A DNA stretch of 64,000 nt from Progne subis subis (GCA_022316685.1 JAKJHU010000023.1:6249192-6313191), one strand, 5' to 3'; numbered from the stretch's first letter, positions 48,993 to 62,009 are shown. Notes: generated from the letters alone by a model not told the origin. Made by a program: numbers and translations.

Positions 48993-50269
48993 GACCAGTG
49001 AGGGAGAAATTGAAATCTAAGCAATTTCATAATGCAGGGCAATATTACATTATGTGTCTCTAATCATAATGACTTCAAAGAAATGTGAAGCTGTCATTAA
49101 TGAAACGTTTAATGTCTTGTGTTCTGTTCATAAAAAAATGGTTTATTGCCTTTGAGTAATTACTGCAAACTCATTTGGGGGGTTATAATAATCTCACATT
49201 TCCTAGGTCAGCGTGCCTGGCAGGCTTGTGATGCCGTTCAAAGGTGGGCTGTGTTCACTCAGGACACGTGCTGAGCTCCTGCTATCAACCAGGCTGCACA
49301 TGCAGAAGGGAGGGAAATTTTCTGTAAAGTATAAATATTCTTTATTGTAAAGAGCTTTGAGATCAATGCAGCAAATTGCATCTAATGTGCACTTTGACCG
49401 CCAAACTTTAATTATCATAAATAATGAGGCCTGTACACCCTTGTTCAGTCATGCTCCCTCATATCCAGTCTGCGATCAATACTGCCATCTCACACACAAG
49501 GATTTTGCATCCACCTTCTTGTCTTTAAAATTAGGGTGCTGTCTCTGCTGAAGCCCTTGCTGCTGTCTTTATTTAATTACATGGTGAAGGTGAATGTCTA
49601 AATTGTGGCTTTAACTTTGATGAAAAGTGCTGCAGTGGATTCCCCTTAAAGCTCAGGACGCTGGTCTTTGATCAGGAGGGAAAGAGCCTTCTGCAGTGAA
49701 TTGCAGCATCATTTTGTACCATCTTCACCAATTTGTCCAGACTTTCATGTCTTTCATCAGAAACACTTCAGTGGTCTTCCAGGAGTCTGCTTATGCAGTA
49801 AAGCAGATCTTGGCAGGACTAAAGGTCCCTTGGACAAGTGAGGCAGTTCTTGCTCACCACTGAAACATGTGCTGCTGTGTGAGGCTGAGGTTTCCCGGCT
49901 GGGATAACCTCTGGATAACACAATCTGAAACTTCAGCCTCTACTTCCTTCTCAGTTACATTTTGTCCGCTGCTTCTTCAAACTCCAGCCCTATACTTCAA
50001 CAGTAAATTGACCATTTCCTCACTATACAATAGCCTTGTATACAATACAGTTTTGCTGAGAAAAACCTTAGGTTAACAAGCACCGGAGAAGAGGGAATGT
50101 TATGCACAACTTCTTTTTTGCACAATTTCTCTGACTTTTCCCAGACTCTTGTTCCAAGCAGTTAGGTGTTCCATTTGCACCTCCAGAAGCCACAGTGTCA
50201 GTAATCCTTAATTTAAACGATTTATCTGAGTTTCCCATCAAAACAATATTTTTTCTTCTTTCCCCTCAG
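48993..50269. other. Unique noncoding stretch
   Basis: AT-rich unique sequence at 48993-49200 holds several TAAT/ATTA homeodomain-type cores. No gene is recognised. A pyrimidine tract at 50250-50267 belongs to the candidate acceptor described next. Confidence 0.55.
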
Positions 50270-50328
50270 GATGTAGAACTCTGCTCCAGCTGCTTGCCTT
50301 TGACAGATTTACAGTAATAAAAAATAAA
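50270..50328 (+). CDS. Candidate internal exon 1 (unknown gene)
   Basis: A strong acceptor precedes it: a pyrimidine-rich run at 50250-50267 ending CAG (AG at 50268-50269). A GTAAGA donor follows at 50329. Of three frames, only the one that skips the first two bases is open throughout, giving 19 codons, CRTLLQLLAFDRFTVIKNK, and ending on a codon boundary. The upstream intron would be phase 1 and the downstream intron phase 0. I do not recognise the protein. Alternatively, an AATAAA lies at 50324-50328 and just before, so in another frame it could be a short 3'-terminal exon. Acceptor-like sites occur by chance, so this is only a candidate. Confidence 0.3.
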
Positions 50329-50869
50329 GTAAGAAAACTGTTATTTTGCTTTCAAACACAAATCTTTTGTGACAGATTAGACATGGAGGGATAATCTACC
50401 TGGCTGGAGGAGTCAGGTATTTATCTGCAGGACTGCGCAGCTATATTCAACAAAGACATGGTACCAGCAGCTTGATCTTGGTCATGTGAATAACCTTAAA
50501 ACCTTTTAAAACCCAGGGCAATGCTAGAGGGATGCTTAAAGGGAATTTGCACAGAAATGACAACCCTTATCAATCAGGAAGGTTCCTGCACTGAAAGCCT
50601 CAGCTCCACTACACAGCCCTCATGGTCCGCACCAGTTCCAAAGGCCCACACTCAGCTGAGGCTGGGGAACAAGGCACCAGCAGCCAGCCCACAGCTGCCT
50701 CATGCCACATGGGCCATCTCAAATCCTAAAATACAGCTCATGGGGACTTCCAAACCTGACAGCTGTCATGGACCCTAAACGTACTGTGTGGTGAGGGAGA
50801 GCCATACCCAAAGATGAGAGCTACCCTTTTGTTAAAAAGTCACATACATAACAAGTTGTGTGCTCCTAG

Positions 50870-50953
50870 GTATTTCTGTCTGGCTTGAATGGACCTGAGG
50901 AGAGGCTGAAGATGGACATTGAGGCAGAAGATGGCTTCCCACCAGAGCCCCCT
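50870..50953 (+). CDS. Candidate internal exon 2 (unknown gene)
   Basis: AG at 50868-50869 precedes it and a consensus GTAAGT donor follows (50954-50959). The 84-bp segment (28 codons) is open only in the frame starting at its first base. That matches the phase-0 end of the candidate exon 541 bp upstream. The product contains NGPEERLKMDIEAED followed by a Pro-rich end (GFPPEPP). Codons are purine-first (GAG GAG AGG CTG AAG ATG GAC), like real coding sequence and unlike the surroundings. The upstream pyrimidine tract is weak. No family is recognised. Together with exon 1 it would be part of a plus-strand gene whose other exons lie elsewhere. Confidence 0.4.
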
Positions 50954-53900
50954 GTAAGTATTGATCTGTAAGGCATTTTTAGAGCAAATATAAATGGAAT
51001 GGACACTTCTGTGTTTATGTTAAAGTTCTGCTAGCATTTAAAATGAAAAGAGGCAGAGGAGCACATTTTAGATACTCTTGTGGATCATGAGCTTTCCAGG
51101 GAAGATCAGACTGCTTCTTTAGGAGCCTGAAGATGTCATGGGAAGGCTCTTGAACAGGTGTTTCCCCCGGGCACATCAAACCCCACACAGCAAGGAAATT
51201 CAAGGTAATTAGGTCTGAAGGCACATGCAAGTGTGTCTGATGGTAACACAATAACTGAGTCCCCAAGCAAGTACTGGGGGAGCAGGGATGCTGTTCTCTG
51301 CTCTGCTCTCTACCAGAAAGCACTGGCAGCTTCTCTGGCACTGGACCTGTGGTGAGGCTACGCCACTGCCCCAGGCAGACAGCCTTGCAGGCAGGATTTA
51401 AAATTCGTCTGGCTGACATTTCCCCAGGGGCCAGCTCCTCACAGCTCCTCATTTGACACTCCTGAAGGCTCTTGGACTCACCTCACCCTGTCTGTAAAGT
51501 TTCCAGCCATCAGCATCCATACCTGCTCAGTGAATACACTGACTAGTTTATAGTTTCTTTCCTGACTGATTAATTTGGAACAAGAGACAAATCATGAAAC
51601 CCCAGGCCTTTTATTGATAATTTGCTAGATGGAGAAAATGATTCAATTCTTGGTATTGATCATTAGCTACATCCACTTCCCCGCAATTATACAAAACATG
51701 GCATTTGTTGCTTGGATTGTGTAGGTTAAAGCCACGTCTAAGGAGGAAAATATGCCTCCCTATGGCTCACTGCAAAACATCTTGTCATTCTACAAAACAA
51801 CTGCAAGAGCGGGAAAAAAAAAGAAGCTCTGTGCTGCCTTAAAAAACATGCTTGTGGTCCTGTGGAAAACAGAAAGGTCTTCATTCATTAGCTGCAAGAA
51901 AACAGGTTAAGGTCCAGGACATCATGGTGTTTCAAGCCTTACAAGCATACACTGGAATTTGTTGAGTCTTCCAAGCTAATACACAAACAGCCAGGCCAGA
52001 GTAAAAAGATTTACAAAGCTAAACACCATTTCTTAGTAAAAGCTAGTTAACAAAGCTGGGAACTGAATATCCATCCTGCCCATCCCTCTGCTTGAAAGAA
52101 CCACACAGGCCCTGTCTGTGTCCACGTATGTCTCCAGGTATGAAAGCCTCTCCCCTCTCCCCTACTGCTTTTGGCATGATGTGCCATGAGTCTGCCTGAC
52201 CCAAAAACCCCCAGCACCCTACATCCAAAATTAATGCAGCAGGGACCATATGCTAAAACATCCTAACGAGGCAAGAACCTTACAAAGGTAAAACTTGAAG
52301 ATTTTACCCTTTATTAATGCCATCACAGTTCATTCAAAATCTGGAGTGATTTAAAACCTGATGTATATTAATCCAAAAGTAATTCTGAATGGATGGTTCA
52401 CTCAGCAACTTTTTTCTGTGATGAAGCCCTTGCTAAATCTAAAATAGCCTTTATTTTATTCTAATAATAACAACCAAACCAGATGCTTTAGCCTACATTT
52501 CATATTTGAAGGTACTACTGATATAAAAATAACACCCTGTAGGAAGGTCCTACACGGTGCAGTCTATGCCTTGAAGAGACAAGAAAAAAGGAATAGCTGG
52601 CAAAGAATTACCACCTTTATTATATAGCTGAGGAGCAGAGGCACTGAGTGATTAGCTGTCTTGCTCATAATACCAGTGGAAGGCTATAGCCAGACCTAAT
52701 AGGGTCTGGTTGTGCCAGACAATATGTTCTCACTACACTGCCATCTTTCTTCACTGATGTAAATGGCTTATTTTAAAAGTGGATTTTCATTGGCATCAGC
52801 TTGGTTAAAGGCACTCAATTTCTCATGGCTGAATCACACATTAAAGCTGAATAACCCTTATTCTTCTGCTGCAGATGACTGCTGTGGCCAGCTGTAGTTA
52901 CAGGCACTCGAATACCACCAAAAAAGTAACATTAATTTTAGTTTAAAAAAAAAAAAAATCACTAAAGTTTTAGAACCTGAAGAGAACATTAAGAAAAGAC
53001 CTTATTATCCTTAACTCTGTCTTATACTGTCAGGTGACAGGTATGTGATTCTGTATAATATTGCCATAAAAAGTCCAAGACTTAAAGCACCAGTAATATC
53101 CCTAACATACACTGGAGATGTAATAACCTGGGGTACAATGTTCAAAATCCATCTGATTTCAGGTGACCAGAGCCAGAAGTGTGCACTGTGTAGAGAGGTT
53201 GCTGTATGTTGTATCTATTGGTGTTTTCCCTTTGCTGAGGAATTTTTGTTCACCATTGTGGTCATTTCTCCCACTGCACGCTCAACTTAATGGAGAAAAA
53301 TCCTCATGATAAAAAACTACAACAGGGTAAATCTTCCTCTGGGCCAGCTGTTCTGTTTGCATAACATGCTGACTTTCTAGCACTTACATGTTTTATACGG
53401 ATATGTAATTGGAAGTGTAACATTGGGTGCAGAGATTGCAAGTAATGTTGTATCAATTACTTTCTTTTTGCCTAAGTTTCACTCGGGTTCCTAAATTTTG
53501 ATGTAACTTAACAGAGAGCAAGACAAGAAAATGTGAATCACTTGAGACTTCTGAGCAGCTGTTAAGGGAAGGAGTGATGACTGGCTCTAAAAATAAAGAA
53601 GTGGAAGTGCAGACCTGATGCTCCAGGTGGTCTGTGTTCCTACAAAGCACCATAAAGAGTAAAGCAGCCGTGTCTCTGCAGTCCCTGTTGGAACTGGTCT
53701 GGAAATACAAATAATCAGGCCTGATTGTGTGTTGCAGAGTGAGTTTTTCCTGCCTGGAGAATGGGTCTCCCAGGGATTTCCAACTCTCTAAAGCCGTTCC
53801 ACACAAGCCCATTAATTATTGTTGCTCTCCTGAGGGCTGAGAGCCAAACCATTGGTGGCACCAAAGATAGTTTCAAGACTCTGTTGCTTTTCCAAGGCAC

Positions 53901-56226
53901 CAAATTTTCCTCCTGTGCTTCTGCTTTTGCCCTTAGTGTGCTCACAAGCTGCAGGAACCATATTTAGGGTTGATGCCTCCCAGTTGAGTAGCAGCAGGTG
54001 AGCACAGTAATGGTCTCCTCTCTTCCTATGTTTACCCAACCTTTATTTTCTCACATTAGATAGCTGCTTTATTTGTGACATAAAATTAGCGGCCCAGGTG
54101 CAGTCTATTGCAAGTTTTTCCCAGACAGCAAATTTTGGCAGCACCTAATCTGAATGTTGGGGGTTCTGCTAACCAGCCTTCCGCTTCTAGTCCTCACCAG
54201 GAAGAGCTGAGCCACTGCTGCCCTGTAATAGGTTGCTCCCATATTCACTAGAGAGCCCAGTCAAGCAAAAAGACACTTCTTTATCTCAGAGAGAGTACAT
54301 CTATGGATCCACCAAAAAGACCCAAGTGAGAGATAAAGCAAATGTGGAAAGGACAAAGACAAGGGAAAATGACAGAAGAATTCATCATTTGTTCCACTTT
54401 CCAAGCAGCTCTGAGAGCCAGCTGTGACCTCTTTGCAGCACTCATCACACTGCAAGCTGTGATGTGTTTTAAAATATTATTCAGGCAAGAAAGGATGCTC
54501 TATAACTGCTCTAACTTTCCCAGCCCACTCTACCTTTTGCAGCAGACATCTATGCTTTCATAAAACTGCCTTTCTTTTTCCTCTTACTAGTCATAATTGC
54601 ACATAAATCTTTATCACTGGAGTTTGCTACTCTAGTGAGACCACTTTCTGCAATTTAAAGAGCTCAGAAATACATTACATTGTTAGTCAAAAGAGCAGGA
54701 GATAAAAGGTTTGAGATTTCTAACTTAATTTGAGATATTCTATGCTTGTGTTGTGTGATAATGTTAAAAGTAAAGTGTGGGTGGATGCTGGTTTTAGAGT
54801 GTCTGAACTTCTCGGGGCTCTTCCCAACATCGCTGCAATAATTCACTTACTATACAAGCCACCATGCAGAGAATGACACTATGTTCTAAACCTGTGGAAG
54901 AAATCCATGACAGAACCAGTAAGGAAATGTTTTCTTCTGAGTGTGTCAAGGGATTGAAGGCCAATTGATTTTTAAGCGGAGTCAAAACAAAGTATCTCCT
55001 CAGCATCTTGAAATCTATGTCCTGTTATACTTTTTCTTTGTAACTGTGGCAAACAGCCTGCTTTCATGGTTTCCAGAACATTGTTCTCCTATTGCAGACC
55101 AGGTTACTTCATTATTTCTAGTGCGGAAAAGAAAAATAAATTGTGGGGAGTCAGACAACTGGAGAAAGATCAGAGGGCAGCACTTCTTTAAGTAGGTGCA
55201 GCATTAAAAACAACATAAGTGTTCACATGTACAGAAGCCTGGATTTCTAGACTAATATCCACATCTGGAAAAGTAAACAGGGATCTTGTAGTGCAGCTTC
55301 TTACAAGGTAATGAAGTAAAAACAAAAATTTCACACCAGAGTTTCTTCTCTTCGGATTTAATTTGTGATCCCCATGGTGCTTGAGTCCTTCCTTTTGTGA
55401 TGCACCATAATGCTTGAGCCAAAGCTGTGGTACCTGGATCTCTGCTGGGATAAAGCTAAGGCAGGTTTTCAAGCTAGAACTTCCTCCATGGGTAGTTGGG
55501 TAGTTTGCCTGATGCTATTTTAGATCAGACTAACAGAAGAGAGTGTGTGTGAATTTTAATTGTAGCTAAACCCAGAAATCACCTCCCCACTCCTTCAGTG
55601 GCCATGTGTGCTGGATGACTGCACTCCACATTTCAGTGCCTTCTCAAAGGGTGTAAGTTCAAGGTTATACTTTCTGTTATCCATTTGTTCTTTCAATATT
55701 TTCCTCTTTTCCAGCTAGGTGGCATGCCAGAGCCCATAAACCTCTTAATATTCTAGCTTTACCACACAGCTTTTACCTACAAGGTCATAGAGAACAGAAG
55801 GAAAACATATAATTAATAATTATCAAGACTTACTGCTGTGTGGGCTTCAAGTCCCTGCTCAGAAATTAGAACCAAATTATTCCAGGCTTTAAAAAAGGCA
55901 GTTAAGATATCCAGCATACCTAAATTATCTCCTCTGAGAGACTACACCAGCTCCATTAACTCCCTGCATGTATTTTGCTCCATGCTAACATGTACCACAT
56001 GCTTTAAATCACAGAAGCTGGTTCCTTCCCACTGCACTTGCCTCCCTCCCCACACTCCCTGAAATGCCTTTCCAGTTCCCCTTGCCTTGTCTCCTTCACC
56101 CCAGTCCCATTAATGCCAGCTGATCTGGAACAGGCACAGATTATTTAGCAAAGCAGGGAACAAAAGGGGGAACATATTTCAAATATTTCTGAGACACCTG
56201 CAAAAACAAGTAGTGCAATCCTAGTC
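50954..56226. other. Unique noncoding stretch, probably intronic if the exons are real
   Basis: No repeat is recognised. One further exon-like segment (52875-52925) and a strong acceptor at 55713-55714 without a convincing exon are seen. Open frames such as the 145-codon minus-strand one at 51015-51452 lack coding character. Confidence 0.55.
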
Positions 56227-56726
56227 TGTTGTGCTGGCTTGAAGGCAAAACCAGCAAGAGACTCCAAGTCAGAAAAACAATTTAATAGGAGAGAGGAAAA
56301 AAAAAAAAAAAAAAAAAAATAGAACACATGCAATAGTACAAAGGAACACTGACAGAGTCAGCATACAACCTGAAACCATGGTGGTAGCAGTCCAGATGAA
56401 GTGGTCTTGTTGAAGCAGTGTTCCCTGCAGAAAGGTCTGGTAGCTCTTGTCCTCTGGGAATCCAGTGGGTAAGGCTGCCTGTGCTGTCCCAAATCCCAGA
56501 TTATATCCAGGTGGGAATGCTTGACTCCTCCCCCTGGGTGGAGCATCTCACAATGGGCTGATATCATTCTATCAGTCTTGCAATGGGTCCTTGATTGCCC
56601 ACTAAACAGAGATAGCTCCTGGAGGGAGTTACCTATGAGCCATGCAGCAGGGCATTGATGGGCCATTGACAGAAGATGGTCTGGAGGGAGGGGGCGAGGG
56701 AAACACTGCCCAACCTAGCTTCAACA
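56227..56726 (-). mobile_element. Solo LTR, ERVL-like
   Basis: Read on the minus strand, this 500-bp element starts TGTTGAAGCT and ends AGCACAACA, so it has TGTTG...CAACA inverted termini. An ATTAAA poly(A) signal lies at 56286-56281. From memory, its interior (GGAGCATCTCACAATGGGCT and AGAGATAGCTCCTGGAGGGA on the plus strand) resembles a solo LTR family common in songbird genomes and assigned to ERVL. A 23-A run (about 56298-56320) lies near its 3' end in LTR orientation. No clear target duplication was seen (TAGTC against GCTCG). No internal retroviral sequence adjoins. Confidence 0.85.
56298..56320. repeat. A23 homopolymer inside the LTR
   Basis: A run of about 23 A on the plus strand, only 12 bp from the ATTAAA signal. 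It probably grew after insertion. Exact length is likely to vary between individuals and assemblies. Confidence 0.85.
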
Positions 56727-59414
56727 GCTCGTGTAGATGGTGATAGAATACATACTTTGGGCACATCTTACATTGTAACCTAAGACATCCCTTCAGGAGT
56801 CCTCCAGGTTCATTTCAGTCAGTGAAATGAGAGGGAACTTCCAAGGAAGGTAAACCCTTATCCATGGTATGTCTGAGTAACTTGATTTAAACAGGATATG
56901 GTGGCACTCCTTACCAAAATCTGAAAGTTATCCAGGGAATTATTAAGGATGCATAGATTTTAAGACAAGGAGGCACAAGTATGTCACCTAATCTGACTGC
57001 ATAATCCTGGATATTGAATTTGTCTCATGTTCCCCAGGTTATCCAGCAGTTTATTATTATGTAAGTAATTATCTTCTGGGCCAAAATGTTTATATAACAA
57101 TCTAGGACTTGTTCATTTATTAGTCAATTTCCAGAAGGAAATTTACTTTGGGTTTGGAAACCTGAAAAGTTGAGTATACATCCCCATAAGGAACATTTGT
57201 AAGGGTGAGCCAACACTCCTAGAAAAGCTCTCCCTGAGAAGGCTGTCTTCTTCTTGGAAAGTAGCCCCTCTGCTTCAGATTTTATATATTCCCTCATCAA
57301 ACACTGTGCATTTGCTTTGCTGAGAAAAAAGGTCTGTGGTTAGTCAAACAGTACTTCAAAGGCATCTGTTTTCTCCTAGTAAAGTAATAAATTATTGACT
57401 CTTAGATTGTGATATAAATATCTTCACCTAGAAAATAATTACTTATTTTCCTCTGACAAATAATAGAAGGAAACCAGATTAAGGGCATTTGTTCCATAAA
57501 TAAAAAGTAAGATTGTATCCAAATATCTGTCACCAAACAAAATGTTTCTGCAACCCCAATCCATTTGTTAATTATCTCCTCTATGCCTGGAATGCAGCTG
57601 TTTACGAAATTTCTGAAGTAGCATCCATGTCATTGACAGACATCTGTGCAGAATCGGTGATGTGCAGAGAATGCTCTATTTATAGAGAGGCAACCATGCT
57701 TCTCTCTCCTTCCCTCCTCCCACCCACAGCTCTTTGCAGTCATATCAGGGGAGTCCCAATCACGGTATTAATTTCTTTTCAGCTGAAATGTACCCATGAA
57801 GTTTAGTCGAGAACAAATGAGTAAAGGAAAGTGAAGATCATTTTTCTTGTGCTGAAGAATATTTTTAGACACCAACCATAGAGATGTCTTAATATTAGAA
57901 AAGGGCAGGATTTGCTGAAATAGAAAGAACATAAAAATAACATTTTACAAATAACATAACATCTATTATTTATCATAGCAGTCTTTGGGTAAAGGCCCAA
58001 AGCAAAATATTTGACTTTGAAGATGAAACAAAAAGCAGTGGCAACTATCACAAAACCTTTTTTATTTTCTTTATGAATTTTTTTGTTGAAATGTAGCCTT
58101 TACCTAAAACAAACTTGCTGGAGAAAAAGAAAATAGTTTTAGTTCTTTTCAAATGCTCACAGAAGAAAGGAGAAACTTCTGTACAATGTTTCATAGATGA
58201 AAAACATTTTATGAAGAGACCGATTTAATTATCTATAGCTTTCTATGGACTTAGGATGCTCCCATTCCACAGCAAGCACACTGCGTCATAAACTTATCAC
58301 AGTAGTTCTCGTGTTCCAGCCCCAGAATTACTGAATTTGATTGAATGCTCCTTAGGAAGAGGAATAGGAAGGTTCTTGAGACACTTTGTAATGAAACACA
58401 TACTAATTATAGTATTATTTAAGAGTAAAACATTTCAAAATGTACTTTATTTTACAGTGTGAGGGACTATTCAGATATTAAAGATCATATGTTATTCACC
58501 TGCAAAGAAAATGACTTATTACTCAGAAATGGAACATACACAGCAGGGCAGAAAACTCCAACATGATACAGTTGTGAATGTGAAGGCCTTCTAGCTAGTA
58601 ATTGTTGTTTCCAGGAATCCTGTGCTTGACAGCAGGCTTTATATGGGCACAGTTTCAGTAAAACAAAACCAAGAAAAATTTCTATGAAATACCTTTAACA
58701 CCAAAGAAATGGCTACACAGGTCCAATGTAAAGGGAATGTATGGACTTTGTGCTTACTTATGTCTTCAGAATTTTATTTTTGCTTAATTGTTTGCATTAC
58801 CTAAAATAAGAGAATTCCATATGCTGGCTTGTGCGTCTCTGCTCAGAATAGCAAAGGATCTTATGATGACTTGGAGGAAGTCAGGGGAACCTGGGCTTCT
58901 CATGGCTTTGCTGAGCCTCAGCAAAGGACATTGCACAGAATTAGCCAATTGTTTCACTATTCAACAATTCAATTTATGCCAGTGTCATTATTTATGAACT
59001 TTTCATCTGAACAATCTATACTAACAGCTCCAACTTCTATTAGAAATACTTCTAAATAAAATGATCAAGAGATTACAAAGATCAAGAGATAGAACTATTA
59101 TTTGTGAATACCTATTCTGCAAAATATCTTAGCTCAGTTCCTGTCAAGGTTAGAGTTAGCTAGAGGCATGGTAGAGCCTGCTAACTGGAATGAGAATCCC
59201 CCACAATTAGCTGAAAATTTTTTCTGCAGCACGAATGGGGTGATCTCTTGGGTTTTCCTGGCCTAAGAGAGATATCAAAACATTTAAAAATACTCTGCAT
59301 CGCCATTCAAGCTCTGCTGAAAGGCAGTTCTGCAGCTGCTTGTTCTGTAGGCTCATTTCATGTTATTCACGTCAAATGTTTTTGCATCTCACGCAGTCAG
59401 GCTCGGTTCTGCTC
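56727..59414. other. Unique AT-rich noncoding stretch
   Basis: No gene or repeat is recognised. A pyrimidine tract ending CAG near 57729 is followed by a short open segment with no good donor. Confidence 0.6.
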
Positions 59415-59542
59415 CTGATTGAGGCCAGGCTGCAGAGGGCTCTGGGCAGCCTGACCTCGTGGTGGCATCCCTGGGGAGGGGCTGTGGAACTAGGTGATCT
59501 TTAAGGTCCCTTCCAACCCAAACCAATCAGGATTCCACGATC
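59415..59542 (+). mobile_element. Short CR1 3' end
   Basis: TCTGGGCAGCCTGACCTCGT, then CTGTGGAACTAGGTGATCTT and TAAGGTCCCTTCCAACCC follow the 3' UTR of a CR1 on the plus strand, ending in degenerate octamers (GATTCCACGATCA). The UTR differs from that of the 4.0 and 18.2 kb copies, so it is another CR1 subfamily. Confidence 0.9.
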
Positions 59543-62009
59543 AGCAAAAATGCTCTTGCGTTGCTAATTCCACCATAGTCCTGTATAAACCCTCATAAAG
59601 AGAGCAATTAATTTTTCTAAAACCTGATCCAGCAGACTGATCTGTTTTCCCCCAAGCCAACTATCCAAGAGCCCAGTGTGACCTGACTTCTTTCGCCTGA
59701 GACTTAGGTTATGTACTAAGACAGATTTAGGCACAACTTTTGAAAGTCTGAAGAGAAACCCTGGCAAGTCTTCACAACTACTGGTGCTCATGGGAGAGAA
59801 AACCAGAGTCTGACTACATATCAGCTTATTTAAAAGTCCACATGGCAGAGCACATTACAGAAACAGTCCTGAGACCCAAAGCAGTGCTGCCCCAGCAGAA
59901 AGAATGCCAGGAAAACATTTAGCAGGGAACAGCTTGAGGCTAAACTTTGTGTTAATTTGCTTGCCTACCTCAATCTTTTCCTTTTACTGAAGGTTTTTAC
60001 AACCACTGCATCTGTCAATGTCAGACACGGATAAAATGCACAGCAGTCAGGACAGAGATTAGAGGAAATCTGGCCAAGGGTTGCTCCCTCCATTCAGTCA
60101 AGTCTTTGTGTCTTGAAGCATGAGAGCTCAAATTTTTTAAAGCAGTTATGTAAAATTGAGACTGCATTTGTGTCCCCTGCAGCAGCAGGTCACTCTGCCC
60201 TCTGCCCTGGCCAAGAAGGCTCATCTTCCTGGCAGGGAGCAGAGAGAACATCATTTAAATTAACTCCTTGGCTGCCCATGAAGAACTATTCCACAGCAGG
60301 CTGGGAAAGTGCCACACCATTTCTGAAGGCAAAACCACCTGCTCATGATGAAGGACAAAAAGCCCATTTCAATGCACTGTCCATGTGTGTGGTGCTCTCT
60401 GGGATCCATGTCTTTCCTCCTAAATGATGAGGCCACAGGTATGCTTGAAAGCCAGGGGGCAGATGGATGAATTTGCTGTCATTTTTTTTTTATAGTTTGC
60501 GTCAATTTTACTTTATTTTGCCAACAACCCCAAGAAGGAGTTTACTTGTTGACCTTTCTTAGATGTGTTGTTACATGTCTGAAAATCAATTTCTAGAGTT
60601 GTTGTCTTGTTGGTTTTTTGGTTTTTTTTTTTACTCCCCTGTAGCACTTTGAAATGCGTAGGCTGGGGAGAGATAAGTGATATAGGTTTGCTGTACATTT
60701 ACACAAATGTAACAGGGACACAATTTATGACTCAGCTCATTCATGGTAGATTATATGCTCTTGAGATACTCGATGATTTATAGCTGATGTAAATTGTGAT
60801 ACTTACTGCGCCATTAGCAAAGCCATTATCTTTGTCATGAAAACTTAGAATCAATATGTGTCAGCAGAGACAGAAGGAGTATTGTGAGCCTGCTGATAAA
60901 AATGGGTTTGTGGTGAAGCATTCTAGGATTCCATTTGACACAGGCCTTTCAGAATTCTGAGAATAGCAATTTTACTAATGAAAACCCTGAATTCAGGTAA
61001 TGTCCTTTGCAATTATTAGGTATGCAGTAATGGCCAGAGTGCATTAGCAGCCCCTCTCAAAAAAGAATTTTGTAAGTCACAACTAGGAAAAACTAGCCTG
61101 TAACATGATGCTGCCAGCCATTTTCTAGATAGTAACAAATGATATGTTGAAATATAACTTTTAATCATGAAAATTAATTCCCAGAATTAATTATTTTATT
61201 CTGTAATTGAAGAATATGCATTTTTGGAGAAATGCAGCACTAATTAGAGCTTGCCAAAGAAGAGGATCAGCACCATACATTTAGGCCACTGAGAACAGGC
61301 TAGGTGTCATACTGGACATACAAGGCAAACATCTGAGCTAGAGCTGTAGTGAGCAAGCCACTGGCTACAGTCAGCTCACAATAAATAATCACACAAACTA
61401 TTTGTTCAAAGTCAGTTTAAAAATCATCATTCTTCAAGTGACAACTCTCAAGATTTCTTCACTAAATAAGCCATCTTTTAAGATTGTTCACTTTGTGGTT
61501 TTTTCAGGAACTGCAATTTGTACTGGAGAACAGCTGAAAGAACCACCTGCCCTTTCTCAAAGGTATTGCTGAGGACTCGGGTTGAGCTGCTTTCAGAGCT
61601 CTGGAGCATTGGATGTAGCACTCTAGTCCAGCTCAGTCTGGAAACAGTTATCAACCATAAAATGCTGATCTCTCTTACAAAAGGTGCTCACATTTCTCAC
61701 TTGTAATTTGATATGAACAGCATTTACCATGCAACGAGTCAGGATTTTCCATAAGGCTCTTAATAGCTTCACAGTCATTCTGTTTGGCCCCTGCATCGGT
61801 TCCTTCCCCCACCTCTTGCACGGCTGGCTCACCACATCAAACAAATCCCAAAGTGTCTACCCTTGCATCTCAAATGTTCTCAACATCCCCATATCTAGAC
61901 TGGCCAACCAAAACAGTTGCTTTTATCATGGTCTCTAATCCACCATCTTCTAATTTCAAACAGTGTCGATATTATAGGATTAACACTGCCAGAGAGTTGC
62001 AGAGTGTTC
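59543..62009. other. Unique noncoding stretch
   Basis: No gene is recognised. A T/G run lies at 60600-60632. AT-rich unique sequence at 60720-61230 includes a perfect MAF/NF-E2-type TGACTCAGC (60728-60736). A GTAAGT on the minus strand at about 60806 ends a segment with stops in all frames, so it is not a coding exon. Confidence 0.55.
60728..60736 (+). promoter_or_regulatory. TGACTCAGC (MARE half / AP-1-like) site
   Basis: Perfect 9-bp match to the extended AP-1/NF-E2 element, in AT-rich unique sequence. A single short match, so functional meaning is speculative. Confidence 0.25.

Noticed and set aside
51015..51452. 145-codon minus-strand open frame near the candidate exons
   Set aside because: Opposite strand to the candidate exons, no domain, no splice support.
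51600..51640. TTTATT (minus-strand AATAAA) suggesting another LTR
   Set aside because: No TATA-like box, termini or target duplication around it; isolated hexamer.
55715..55756. Strong acceptor (TTTTCCTCTTTTCCAG) with short open segment ending in TAG
   Set aside because: Could be a terminal exon, but only 13 codons, no nearby poly(A) signal of note and no link to the candidate exons.
60806..60890. Minus-strand GTAAGT donor with upstream segment
   Set aside because: All three frames of the would-be exon contain stops, so not a coding exon.
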